Positions 1-12,817 of a stretch of 64,000 nt of DNA are shown here, one piece after another (the stretch's first letter is position 1; every line of letters begins with the position of its first letter). The stretch is from Halocafeteria seosinensis (taxonomy: Eukaryota > Sar > Bigyra > Bicosoecida), in assembly GCA_001687465.1 (NCBI GenBank), contig LVLI01000156.1:124001-188000 (forward strand), in the 5' to 3' direction. A model generated the notes under the pieces. That model was not told the origin of the DNA. It searched no databases and saw only the letters and a list, made by a program, of their open reading frames with translations. The position numbers and the translations under genes are program-made.

Positions 1-162
1 TGAATTGAATTTTCGCTAGCTCTGCTGCACAGATTTTGCGCGGTGGCACCTGCTTTCTATCCCGTGCTTGCGAGTCTTTCGTAATTATGTATGCATAACG
101 TTGATCCATGTTTGTAGCGTTCCGACGTTGTATAGTTGAGAAATCTCTCCACGTGGAGCGCT

Positions 163-729
163 CTATTTTCTTTTTAGCTTTTCTTCAAGCTCAATTTTTT
201 CGTAGAGAAGTTGGCGGTATCTATACACAACGATCCAACAAGTGAAGGCGAATCCCGCTATCCATGCATTTCGTTCAGCTCTCCACTTCTTTGGCAACAT
301 TTCATCAGCGCGAACCGTCGCGGTATGTTTGAGTTCAGAATACTCTCTCATTCTCGTGTGAGCGGTATACACGCTCTCCAGGAAGGTCACTGACGCTATA
401 CCAAATACCAATGAGATCAGGGGGAAGGAAAATGAACCAATAGACACTCTGCATACAACAGAATCAACCGAAATACCCCTAGGTTGAAGCTGCTGCCAAG
501 CTAGAGCGACACTTACGTAAAGAAGAGCGTATAGTCACAAAACTTTAACGTCACTCTTCGAACCACTGCAGGCATGGGCAGTACCAGTATCCCCACGAGT
601 ATGATGGCCGGCTGTAACCATGTGAAAAGTCCAACCAAAAATTACCCTCTCAGCAACCAGTGAGAAGTGTAAAACAGCAGCAACCCTTACCACAAAGATG
701 ATCCAGGCAAAGAAGTTGAAATAACTCAT
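163..729 (-). CDS. BAP29/BAP31-like ER membrane protein
   Basis: Three exons (691-729, 517-611, 163-448) join in frame to 139 residues. The first two exons encode two hydrophobic stretches (FNFFAWIIFV, then PAIILVGILVLPMP). The third gives a long hydrophobic segment (FPLISLVFGIASVTFLESVY), then the block WRAERNAWIAGFAFTCWIVVYR, closely like the FRAQRNLYIAGF block of animal BAP31, and a short basic/acidic coiled tail (EKIELEEKLKRK). The family (BAP29/BAP31, yeast Yet1/Yet3) are three-pass ER proteins that act in membrane-protein sorting. The tail is much shorter than in animal BAP31 and has no KKxx signal beyond the lysine-rich end. The join AC|A GTG removes the need for the GTG start an unspliced reading would require. 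Family assignment is by remembered motif, not by search. Confidence 0.75.
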
Positions 730-863
730 TTTTAATTTCCTTCTTTTTATTTTGTAGATGAAAGTAAATCGTAAATAGAATTGTATTCAAGAAGGTCTGT
801 TCGATTCGGGGAAAAGTCACAACTCAAACTATGTATACCAACTACAACTCCGAATGCGAGTTA

Positions 864-3641
<2,778 letters not shown>

Positions 3642-4059
3642 CTTTCGTTAATACTCTCAAAATAAGGAGAAAATCGGGTCGCTTGGCTTTCCCAGACAAG
3701 GATTTGAAACAGGAGACCAATCCACGTCTATTTACCAGCACAATTGTTTTGTATCAAAGTGCACGAGTGAGTGTACACTATCAGTGGTAGTCTTTGCGTA
3801 ATACCACCAAGACGAACCTGTTTACAATGACTGTAGTTTGCCCTGGGAAGGGTCGGGAAGATTCAAAACACTGGGAATTGTTTTGAAATATGGCGCGCGC
3901 GCCTTTCGCCGGTTGTAGACGAGCGTCGGCGACTCAGCCCGTTGTAGACACAGGTTTGCACCAGCCGACAAAATTACAATACGAGAGATAAACAGAGTTA
4001 CCAGGATTGTATAATTGATAAATGTACTAGATACGCTTACACTAGTAGACTACAAGTAT
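3642..4059. promoter_or_regulatory. MCM5 upstream region with GC palindrome
   Basis: This 418-base gap lies upstream of MCM5 and downstream of the stop of the next minus-strand gene. It has no credible open frame. It contains a perfect 12-base palindrome GGCGCGCGCGCC at 3892-3903, followed at once by TTTCGCCGG, about 250 bases before the MCM5 ATG. GC-rich sites of this kind resemble E2F/DP sites, which control MCM genes in animals and plants. The functional reading is inference. Confidence 0.35.
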
Positions 4060-7000
4060 CTAATAGGTCTGGTAGTCCAAGCGAATCTTCCGCATGACTT
4101 CCTCCAATTTGGCCCGATAGTCGATGTGTCCATTTACAATCTGCGGTGCGCAAGAGGAAAATAATGCAACATGCCACCACCGAATGAGATCACTCATTGT
4201 CCTTACCGAAGAAACATTTATATTCTCCACCCCTCGAAACCATGTTGTGGACACTGGAGCCTGCTTAGCCTTCTTGTTCTCCAGCAACGATCCAGATACC
4301 TCCGTTGTTTTGGAAGTAACAGCTTCAAACCGCTTGTTGACATACTTTTGTCCTGAACGCACATTTTCTACCACCGCATGAGCCGAGAAATATGACCCAT
4401 CGTCGTCCGTTGATGCGGCGGCAGCAGCGTGACCACCAGTGCTTGACTTGGCCCTGTTAGCTGTTTCCGTTTGAAGGGCTTTTTCCGATCCTGTTGTGTT
4501 TTGATGTTCATTAGCGGGGTAACTGGATCCAGCTTCTTCGCATACCGGCAGCTCGACAGTAGCGTCCGCTGCTGAGCTGCTTGCTCCATGGGTAGTGGTA
4601 GTGCTCTCTTTGGAGTTTTCGTCTGTGGCTATATTATCCTGAACCTCCAGCTCTTCTCCACGCGCTGCAGCTTCAGCAAGTTCAGGATTGTCAGTTACTC
4701 CAACAGGACCAACCTGCGTCGCAACACGTAGCAGAGTAAACCAGTGTGATAGGGAAGCCGTGAGGAGATTTCCTTACCCCAGCGACATGCCAAGCCAAGT
4801 TAGATGCGCGGTACATATAGCGGAGCACGAAGTCGTTAACGCAGTAGCAATTGACTAGTCTTCCCGCAACTATTTCCCTAACTCTCATCCATCGCTCGGG
4901 AGCTGCGCTTACGGGAGCTCCCAAAAGGATTACTGCACGAAAACACAGAAAGATTCATTATTACAAGCCAGGAAGAGAACGCCACTTTTTCCTGTCGTAC
5001 CATCGTATACAACAGAATGAATATAGTCGGATGCCGCTTCGGTTGCGCCCTCCTTTTCATGGGCTCGCCGCCATAGTTCTTCAAGACACTCAAATATCAC
5101 TCTGGCACCCATGGAGTAGCCGATGAGAGTAACCGGACGATTTCCTTGGGCCTTTTCCTGCAAAAGAACAGAATATTCTTCAGCACTGACACATACTACT
5201 TGTGTCATGCATCCCGTACCTCCAATGTGTCAGCAAGAGCAGCCCCAGCCTTTTCAGCTCGATCAATTGCCATACTCCAAGTGCTGTCGATAAAGCCCAA
5301 AAGATCTATGGCTTTGGAAGGTAGTTGCCTGCAAGAATATCGTCTTGGTGAGGCATCATAGGCTGGTAAAGCAACAGATATTGGTTCTTACCAAGCAGCC
5401 ATAAGAGTGTTTATGACGGTGTACTTAAGAATTTGCTTCTTCATTTTACCCACGAAAAACTTGTGGACAAACCGTGAAACGTCATCACCAAGCTGCTGAA
5501 GTACCTCCGGTTCCCACTTCAGGCTGTATATCTCTCCATACGGGATCATTCGCCGGAACCATCCCCTTGAACTCTTGATTTCGGGAACTGTGTCCGGCAC
5601 ATCCTCCGCATCATCATCCTCGTCCTCCTGTGCCTTATCCTCCTCACGGGTAAGGGTGCTCTCCTTCGCCCCAGCAGCATACTCCCCGTTCTTCTTAGTG
5701 GAGCCGCTTTCATCCATTCCCAGTGTCGAACTGATGCTAGAAGACGCCTGATTGATTACATCCGGTGAAGAGTTCCCCTTACCACCCCACACACGCTCGT
5801 AATCTTCCGTATCGTCCCCCAAAAGAAGACCAGTAATGCTGCAGACATAGTAACTACATGTATGCAGAGACACATGTGAGGCTTCAAAGACGATTCAGCC
5901 ATTCGTACCATATAAATACGTGCATGCCAGCCGCCGATGTTGCTGCTTTCGTCGCTTCATCTTCTGAGCCGTCCCCTTCCTGTTCAGATGTCTTCTGGGC
6001 GGAGGAGCCTTTCTCGTCCTTACCCCATATTTTGTCCGGTACCATTTTCTTGAACCATGACTTTCCTTGAGAAGAATCCTTTTTCTTTTCCTGTGCCTTT
6101 TGGGCCGACTCAGCGGCTGCCTTACTTACATCACCGTGGAGGTCACGAGGATCCGCAGATAGCCGTTTGAACGTAAACACTTCTAACCCGTGGGTCCTAC
6201 GGGCCATTTTCTTTCCCGCAAGCGTAGAACCTCCAGCTCCAAAAATACTTAAGAGGAGTGCACCTCCTCCAGCTGATGAAAAGAACGCTACAGAAGCACC
6301 GGTTGCTGCCGCTACACCGCCACCAATTGCGCCTCCCTGTAACAAATCAACGCGCTCAATCGAGAAGCAGGTGGCACTTTGCTAGTTATGAACCCAAACT
6401 TACCATTGCCCCCATGCCGGCGATCAACGCCGGCGCAGCAAGCCCTCCTGTCACTACGAGCAGGCCACCACCGACTATACTTGCAAGTCCAACCTTCCAC
6501 CACCTTCCAGAACTTTCTCTGCAGACACAAACAATGAGAAACAGAACGGAGGTATTGTGCTTTGACCTCCACCAATCGATGTAGCGACCCAACCTACTTC
6601 TTGTCGCTCTTTTGAGAGAGAACCGCAGATGTAATTCGCATGATAAGCGCATCCTCAGCTTGACCTGGGGAGCGGAAGGACTCTGATGGATGCATGTTCT
6701 TATCCCCATTAAAACTTCAACTTACCTACGGCAATATCTGGCAGCCCCAGTATCATTGCTAGGCGTTTTACCAAGGAGCGCATTCTCGCGTCATACCGCT
6801 GCAGTTTCAAGTTGGTGACGGTTGCTCAAGACGTCAACGCCTGTGCTGAACATTCGCTTACTTCTTCACCGATACATCGGACAATTGTAGCCAGTAGGAG
6901 TTGAGCCCGTTCTTTCTTATCAGGCAAGGAATCCAGGAAAGGACAGTCCTTTCGCAGATCCGTGAGCGTTTGCGGTGCATTTTCACGTTTCCCGGTCTCA

Positions 7001-7359
7001 GAGTTGTAGGACGGTGGGTCCCCTAGCATCGGTTCCAGGGCCAGATACTTTTCCTCAGGGATATGGAAGACCTCCTTAACCAAGCTCGGAAGTCCTTTTT
7101 GACTGGCCCACGTATGCAATGCTGAGGTTGGCATTGTAGCCGCGGCCAAGAACGCAGTTCCTGCCAAAGCTTGTTTCTTCGCGGCCGGGACTGATTTTTT
7201 GAAATCGATATGGCGTCCAATGACGTCAATCTCGGAAATGGTCAGCAGAATCTGTTGTGCAGCTTGCTTTCTCTCTTCTTCCATGGCGGCAGGAGAGAGA
7301 GGCTCCACATCGTCCCCAGACGACGCCTGATCGTGCGCTGACTGTTCTGCCGCCGCCAT
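4060..7359 (-). CDS. DUF726/TMCO4-type membrane protein with alpha/beta-hydrolase domain
   Basis: A multi-exon gene starting at [11 protein letters not shown] (7359) and ending at ...RLDYQTY (4060). In order: a soluble N-terminal part (7359 to about 6730); two glycine/alanine-rich hydrophobic hairpins encoded near 6390-6520 ([19 protein letters not shown]) and 6230-6345 ([15 protein letters not shown]); an acidic, low-complexity linker; a block with [10 protein letters not shown] and [14 protein letters not shown]; then the hydrolase core. The nucleophile elbow GYSMGAR (5110-5135) fits GxSxG, and GAPVS (4910-4924) with [21 protein letters not shown] (about 4805-4875) is a signature of DUF726 proteins such as TMCO4 and yeast Mil1. 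The substrate is unknown; a lipid or vesicle-trafficking role is known only for yeast. The C-terminal tail after about 4690 is lysine/threonine-rich. About ten introns; internal joins were not all fixed. Confidence 0.75.
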
Positions 7360-7699
7360 TACCTACACGAATTGGACTTTTTCTTCCCACGAACGTAAAG
7401 ATAATGAAGAAGATAAGTGGTTATCGGCAGTGTGTCAAAATTCTGAAAAAAGAGCTGCATGCTGTGATGGACAATTTATGCAGCAGTGAAGATACGGAAA
7501 TGGTTGAATTCAACCTTGCAACTTCAAGTGGTGCAACCAAACAACACGTTGCATGACATGACCCCTGGGCCATAGGTGACGTGAGAATCGTGAGCTGTCC
7601 TTATTTAATTTGACACAACATAACATGATAATGCTGGAGTCAGCAGCTCTACAATCTGGTGAATGGAAGCAACATCGTGACTGCTGCATCTTTGGTGGC
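7360..7699. other. Intergenic, 340 bases
   Basis: Upstream of the TMCO4-type gene and downstream of the thiolase stop. No frame with recognisable protein was seen and no repeat stands out. Confidence 0.5.
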
Positions 7700-9297
7700 T
7701 TAGTTTTTGCTGGGAGCCCACCGCTCGAGCAGCATGGCATGCCCTTGACCCCCAGCAGCACACGCGGTGACCAGGGACAAACCACTGTCCTCCCGAGCCA
7801 TCCTGTTGGCAGCGGTGGTAACCAAACGCGTCCCGGTTGCTCCAAAGGGATGGCCGAGGGACAGTGAACCTCCTAGCGTGTTAATCTTCTCATACGGCAT
7901 CTCTCCTAGTTTCTTGTCAAAACCAGCACTTTCTTTGGCGAACGTGTCACTATTCATTGCAGCTAGATTAGCAAGAACCTGCGAAAGATAGTATAGCGGG
8001 TTGTCAGCTAGCTGTAAAGAAAGAGAGTTCATGATCCATCGCTACCTAGTACACTTACCTGTCCTGCAAAAGCCTCATGAACCTCATAGACCCCGATGTC
8101 ATTGAATGTAAGCCCATGTCTATTAAGCAGCTTGTACGTCGAATAGGCTGGTCCCAAAAGCAACTCATCCTTCGGATCTTGGGCCACAAATAGCCAATCC
8201 TTGAGGACGGCCTTAGGGGTATACCCCATTGCCAAAGCTTTGTCCTCCCGCATCAACAAGCACGCAGACGCCCCATCAGTTAGGTAGCTTGAGTTGGCAG
8301 CGGTGTGAGTCCCGTGAGGTTTCACGAACGCAGGTTTCAGTTCAGACAACCTCTCTCGCGTTTGGTCACCTCGGACGCCGTTGTCAAGAGTATTGCCGTC
8401 AACAGGAACAATTTCACCCTCTAGTAGTCCGTCTTCATGAGCCTTGGCAGCATTCTTGTGAGATCGATATGCAAAGTCGTCCTGATCTTCCCTCGAAATC
8501 CCAAATCGAGCAGCCAGACGGTCACTGCTGTGGCCCATAACTTCACCCGAAGAAAATTCAGCAATAGCTGGAGCTTCGGGAACGAACATGTTGAGTTTCA
8601 ACCCCTTGAAGAACTTCATGTAATCTTTCATTCCCTTGTACTTTTGAGCGTCAATCATCTTCCGCCTCATCGCTTTTGGGAACCGAATAGGGACGTCAGA
8701 CATGGTTTCGGCTCCTCCCGCGATAATTGTGTCAGCGTGTCCACTAAGGATCATTTGTGCCCCGGATGCCATGGCTTGGTTAGCTGAGATGCACGCTTGC
8801 GTCACTGTGTTCGCAGGTGTGTGCTGTGACACACCCGCAGCAAGTGCACACTCCCTAGCCAAATTGCTTGTTTTCACTGCACCAACGCAGGCATACATGT
8901 AATGCATACATACACAGGAAACACTCCGGAAATTTGCGCGGAAAGACTTACCTTCCTGGATGACAGTTCCGTAGAAGACATGATCAGCAGCATCTCTTGG
9001 CAGCGCAGTCCTTGTAAGCAGTCCTTGGATGGCCATCCGTCCCAAATCGAAGGCAATATAATCCTTGTATGCCGTGTTAGATTGCAAAAAGGGAATACGG
9101 CATCCATCTACCAAAACCACCCGGTTTTGGCTCCCAGAGCCTGCTTTCTCCTGAGGTCCCTTGTCCGCCGAAGGCGCTGGTCCAGCGCCAGAGGATTTCG
9201 CCCTTTTTTTAGAAGCATTAGCTGCAAAGCCACGCACAGCAACAAGATTAGAGGGGGCTTTATGTCCCAATAAACGTCGAGCACTGGAAGTCAACAT
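7700..9297 (-). CDS. HADHB: Mitochondrial 3-ketoacyl-CoA thiolase, trifunctional-protein beta type
   Basis: Catalyses the last step of mitochondrial fatty-acid beta-oxidation, releasing acetyl-CoA from 3-ketoacyl-CoA. Three exons (8952-9297, 8059-8876, 7700-8011) sum to 491 residues. The start is the ATG at 9297; an upstream TTG is ignored. The N-terminus MLTSSARRLLGHKAPSNLVA is arginine-rich and amphipathic, a typical mitochondrial presequence, followed by a Lys/Ser linker. Catalytic features: the acyl-accepting cysteine in TQACISANQA, HEAFAGQ, GGSLSLGHPFGATG and the C-terminal CAAGGQGHAM. The GGSLSLGHPFGATG form and the closing CAAGGQGHAM fit the HADHB branch rather than the ACAA1/ACAA2 branches. 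The window carries a second thiolase of the peroxisomal type at 51344-52795. The alpha-subunit partner is not in the window. Confidence 0.9.
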
Positions 9298-9456
9298 CTT
9301 CAAGATATTGACAGGGAATTTCGATCGTATTTCTTGTCAAACGAACAATGATGTAATGCACGCCACTGTAATAAGAGGTTGCTCACGCTTCTCAACTCAC
9401 GCAAGACTATGATGCTGGTATGTCACACTCCTTCTTCGCGCCGCGGCAGGCTGAGG

Positions 9457-9474
9457 CTGGTTGGGACCGATCCC
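9457..9474. repeat. Candidate left terminal inverted repeat of the hAT element
   Basis: CTGGTTGGGACCGATCCC can be paired, with small gaps, with the reverse complement of 12371-12389. The match is imperfect and was found by eye. Confidence 0.3.
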
Positions 9475-9762
9475 TATCCCCAGCAGCAGGCCGATCCCCC
9501 CGGGCCAGGATCAAAGACACTGTTGTGTAGTCTAAATGCATTATATACACATGTAAGCGATGATGCACGGTATGCTTACGACTATAACCTTATGTCCTAT
9601 GAAATAACTACCAGTAGTGTGTGGTTGTACCCCTCCCGGCAACCTAGCGTTGGCCAGTTTACACGTTCAAACAACCCCGTTTGAAATTTGAATCAACCAA
9701 CAGTGTCGTTTACCGTGAATGAATACACATAGGAGTATCAATCAGGTACCCCTGGATCAACA

Positions 9763-12246
9763 ATGTCATCTGTCTGTACGAGTAACCAAGAAAATACCAG
9801 AGAAGAGAATTCCGGGGCCGTAATCATTGAGGAGGAAGACGAATTTGAGCAGTTTGAGGATTGTCCCGAAGACGAAGTAGCAGATGATGGAAATTTCAGA
9901 GAAGTCACTAATCATGAAGAACTGCGCCGACTGCGCCATTGGGTTTGGAGATATTTTATTCCACTCGGGAAAAAGAAGAAGCGCTACAAGTTCGCTCGTT
10001 GCATTGCTTGCAGTCGTTCTATCAGGAAGGACCTGGCCCGTAAGCATAAGCTTAAAAAGCAACAGGAGTTTGATGTACCGGCAAGAACGGAAAGAAATAT
10101 GCCAGATCACCTCAGGAATTGTCCCAAGCTAACAGTTGACGAGCGTCGAGCAGTCGTTGGCAATTCTGCTCGAGACGTCGGCAAGAAGAGAAAGTTAGAG
10201 GTCGACGTACGAGAAACGCAAGGGTCTGCCTTTCGACAGGCTGGAGTCGATAGTTACTTCAGGAAGTACTCAGAGAAGTTTCCAACCTCTGTGAACGAAA
10301 GTATAGACGCATCCTTAGCTCGACTGGTTATCGAAGGGAATGTCTCCTTCAGAACAATCGAAAAAGACTGCTTCCACCAGTTTGCGAAATTGATGTGTCC
10401 AAGTTATTCAGTACCGTCTCGTTACACATTCTGTACTACTATTACTGCGCGGGAATACGGAAAAGTGGAGGAGTCTCTGTACAAGCTGATAGATGAAAAC
10501 TGTAATGGGTTTACCTTATTGCTAGATGGCTGGTCCGATAAGCTGAGAAGAGCCTTGTACGGATATGTGTTTGCGCAGCGGGGACAGACACCGATCGTTC
10601 TCGATCTTCAGAGCCACTCTTCAGAGTCATGTACGGCTGAATACCTGAAGACAACGACAAAATCACTTTTAGAAAGGTACGTGGACGACAACCTGATGAA
10701 AGTGAGCGCACTCGTAACGGACAGCCCAAGTGTGACCCGGATTCTGCGGAGGGAAATGAAAGCAGATTACCCGCACTTAATCGTCCTACCATGCGTATTG
10801 CATGCATTGAATCTTGTTGTCAAAAGCATCATGCTCGATGATTTGGCCAAGAGGGCCCTCGCAAACGCGTGTACGCTTACAGCAACGTTTCGGAATAGCC
10901 ATGCTCTAAATCACTCGATAAGAACATACTGCAGGAAACACAATCTTCCAATGCTGCAGCCTTACTGCCAAACACGATGGACTTCTTTGGTGAAGACATG
11001 TGCCGCTGTTGCCAATTTAGGAGAAGCATTCAAAAGAGCTGCCAAAGGTCCGGAAGGGAGACATATGTCGCGTGAAATCCAGAAACTCTGTAAGAATGGT
11101 GAAGCACTGGAGGAGATCGAGCTGTTGTGCAAAGGCGTTCGGCCTATTTCCGATGCGATATGCAGACTCCAAAGTCGCGAAACTTCGTTAGCCGACTGCC
11201 AGATAGAGCTTCTAAGGATTGGATATGATCTACAAGAAATTTGTGATGAAGACACTGGCATCGATACTGATGACTTCATTCAGTTCAAGAAGCACTTGGT
11301 CGATGCTTTTAATGTGCGCTACCGAGAATATGGCGACCCTCTCTACGTTGTCGCGTTGTCGCTCCATCCATACTGTTCCACTCTGGCAACGTCCGGTAAA
11401 ATGACGACGAGAGATATAGGCTTGGAGCTGAACCGAATCGCAAGGCGTTGCAAACTTGTCGAAGGGGAGAAGTCATCCATGAGGCTGTTAAAAGAATACA
11501 TGAAATTTGTGGACCGCACAGAGGCTTATAAGTCTAGAATGCATGAAAAGGATCCCATAAGGTGGTGGAAGAACACTGATCCTGAAAACAACGAACTGAA
11601 AAAGGTTGCCCTCCGGATTCTCTCGATTTGCCCTGGATCAGGAGATGTAGAACGCCTATTCTCAAGTTTGGCCGCGGCAAAAACGAAGATGAGAAGTGGT
11701 CTTAGCGTGAGCACAATGGCGAAAGTGGCGAAAATGAAGACATATTACCAGGCTGAGACCTCAGACCGCATAAAGTCGCCATCCTCCAAAACTTACTCGT
11801 GTATACGGATTCACAAAAGTTCAGAACTGGGGGGGCTAAACCTTCCTTCTGAGGACTATGATCTGGACACAGTAGGGGAGGTAGAAGCAGCTAGCTTGGC
11901 AGATTTTGAAGATTTTGTAGAGGAGGGAGACACTGTGAAAGTGGCTGAGGTAGATGTCGACTACTCCGGGTTCTTTGAGGGTGCAGAAGTGCCTTCTTAT
12001 TCGCTTGCTGACCTTCGTGCGGAGCTGGCAAGGTTCGATTTTCCTCTTGAGAACAGGGTCGAAATATTGCAAGACTTCAAAATAGAAGAGGACCCTGTCC
12101 ATCGTTCTGTTGTCATCGGCTTACCACGTGAGCATGCTGCCATCCCTGTACAGCCTGCCAAAGAACACAACAAAGAGCGGGAAGAAGAAGAGGAGGACGA
12201 AGACTATGACGAATCTAAGCTCATGGATGATCTCGGTTTTGAATAG
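9763..12246 (+). CDS. hAT-family transposase
   Basis: Cut-and-paste transposase of 827 residues in one open frame. An acidic N-terminus leads to a BED-type zinc finger at roughly residues 70-130: Cys pair CIAC, then HLRNC. The RNase-H-like core follows: LLLDGWSD (first Asp), LVTDSPSVTRIL (second Asp), the CVLHALNLVVKSI block typical of hAT, TRWTSLVKT, and the C-terminal dimerisation region with DVERLFSSLAAAKTKMRSGLS, which carries the catalytic Glu. All expected residues are present and no stop or frameshift is seen, so the protein could be active. After the dimerisation region it continues for about 170 residues, ending in a very acidic tail (REEEEEDEDYDESKLMDD), longer than usual. Domestication as a host gene is an alternative, but the flanking inverted motifs favour a live or recent element. 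Confidence 0.92.
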   Translation: MSSVCTSNQENTREENSGAVIIEEEDEFEQFEDCPEDEVADDGNFREVTNHEELRRLRHWVWRYFIPLGKKKKRYKFARCIACSRSIRKDLARKHKLKKQQEFDVPARTERNMPDHLRNCPKLTVDERRAVVGNSARDVGKKRKLEVDVRETQGSAFRQAGVDSYFRKYSEKFPTSVNESIDASLARLVIEGNVSFRTIEKDCFHQFAKLMCPSYSVPSRYTFCTTITAREYGKVEESLYKLIDENCNGFTLLLDGWSDKLRRALYGYVFAQRGQTPIVLDLQSHSSESCTAEYLKTTTKSLLERYVDDNLMKVSALVTDSPSVTRILRREMKADYPHLIVLPCVLHALNLVVKSIMLDDLAKRALANACTLTATFRNSHALNHSIRTYCRKHNLPMLQPYCQTRWTSLVKTCAAVANLGEAFKRAAKGPEGRHMSREIQKLCKNGEALEEIELLCKGVRPISDAICRLQSRETSLADCQIELLRIGYDLQEICDEDTGIDTDDFIQFKKHLVDAFNVRYREYGDPLYVVALSLHPYCSTLATSGKMTTRDIGLELNRIARRCKLVEGEKSSMRLLKEYMKFVDRTEAYKSRMHEKDPIRWWKNTDPENNELKKVALRILSICPGSGDVERLFSSLAAAKTKMRSGLSVSTMAKVAKMKTYYQAETSDRIKSPSSKTYSCIRIHKSSELGGLNLPSEDYDLDTVGEVEAASLADFEDFVEEGDTVKVAEVDVDYSGFFEGAEVPSYSLADLRAELARFDFPLENRVEILQDFKIEEDPVHRSVVIGLPREHAAIPVQPAKEHNKEREEEEEDEDYDESKLMDDLGFE

Positions 12247-12370
12247 ACGGTATAGAACGCCCATTAGTTTTACTATCATAGTATTCAATTCAGCAATACT
12301 ACACTTTCAGCAGCAATTCTACTCGAAGTCCTACAAGCACATCGTATCTAGGGCGCGTAGGACCAAGGGG

Positions 12371-12389
12371 TGATGTCGTCCCATCCCAG
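12371..12389. repeat. Candidate right terminal inverted repeat of the hAT element
   Basis: Reverse complement begins CTGGGATGGGACGA, resembling the left end. The sequence just outside (GTCCCATCCCAGGGGTGGGAC) is itself a small palindrome, which makes the exact boundary uncertain. Confidence 0.3.
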
Positions 12390-12817
12390 GGGTGGGACAG
12401 GAAATAAGACCGCGGTTGGTTTTGCACGGACGTGGTTCAATGGCCACGAATACTCCAACAACAGAACCCATTCACCCCCGAAAGTGTACTCATCCATCCG
12501 GTCTGGAAGTCGCTCGTATCTTCGCTATGTGGATCGTTTGCCTCACGTCAGGAATGGTTGGCGCAGCCAAGACCCGTGTGCCGAATCCAGTATACCTTCT
12601 TATTTTCGCACGGAGAGACGATTTTAACGCTTCGACACGGTCTGCGTGAATGACTACAAGGTCCTCGTGGACCATATCACGTGTCTGCTCCGTTTGCGAA
12701 CGATTAGTCTGTGAAGGTCAGAAGCCGAGTCAACGTGAGCGCTACGGTGTCTCTATTATAGGTCTTGATAGCAATATACGTAGAATAGTACCCGCGGTTA
12801 TATTTCAGCGGATCGTC
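12390..12817. other. Intergenic, 428 bases, upstream of EF-G
   Basis: Three overlapping plus-strand frames exist around 12370-12660, but none resembles a protein. An in-frame extension from 12650 leads into the EF-G gene, but the presequence-like start at 12818 is preferred. Confidence 0.45.

Larger units (their letters stand above)
9457..12389 (+). mobile_element. hAT-superfamily DNA transposon, apparently complete
   Basis: An intronless 827-codon transposase frame (9763-12246) sits between two short imperfect inverted motifs: CTGGTTGGGACCGATCCC at 9457-9474 and, read on the minus strand from 12389, CTGGGATGGGACGACATCA. They share CTGG, TGGGAC and GA with small gaps. No clear 8-base target duplication was found beside these points, so the exact ends are tentative. 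The element would be about 2.9 kb, a normal size for autonomous hAT elements. The lack of introns contrasts with the neighbouring genes. Confidence 0.55.

Noticed and set aside
5388-5873. The minus frame at 5388-5873 as a separate acidic protein
   Set aside because: It is an internal exon region of the TMCO4-type gene; motifs on both sides continue the same protein.
12370-12653. Three overlapping plus-strand frames between the hAT element and EF-G
   Set aside because: All three frames open at once without protein character; probably chance.
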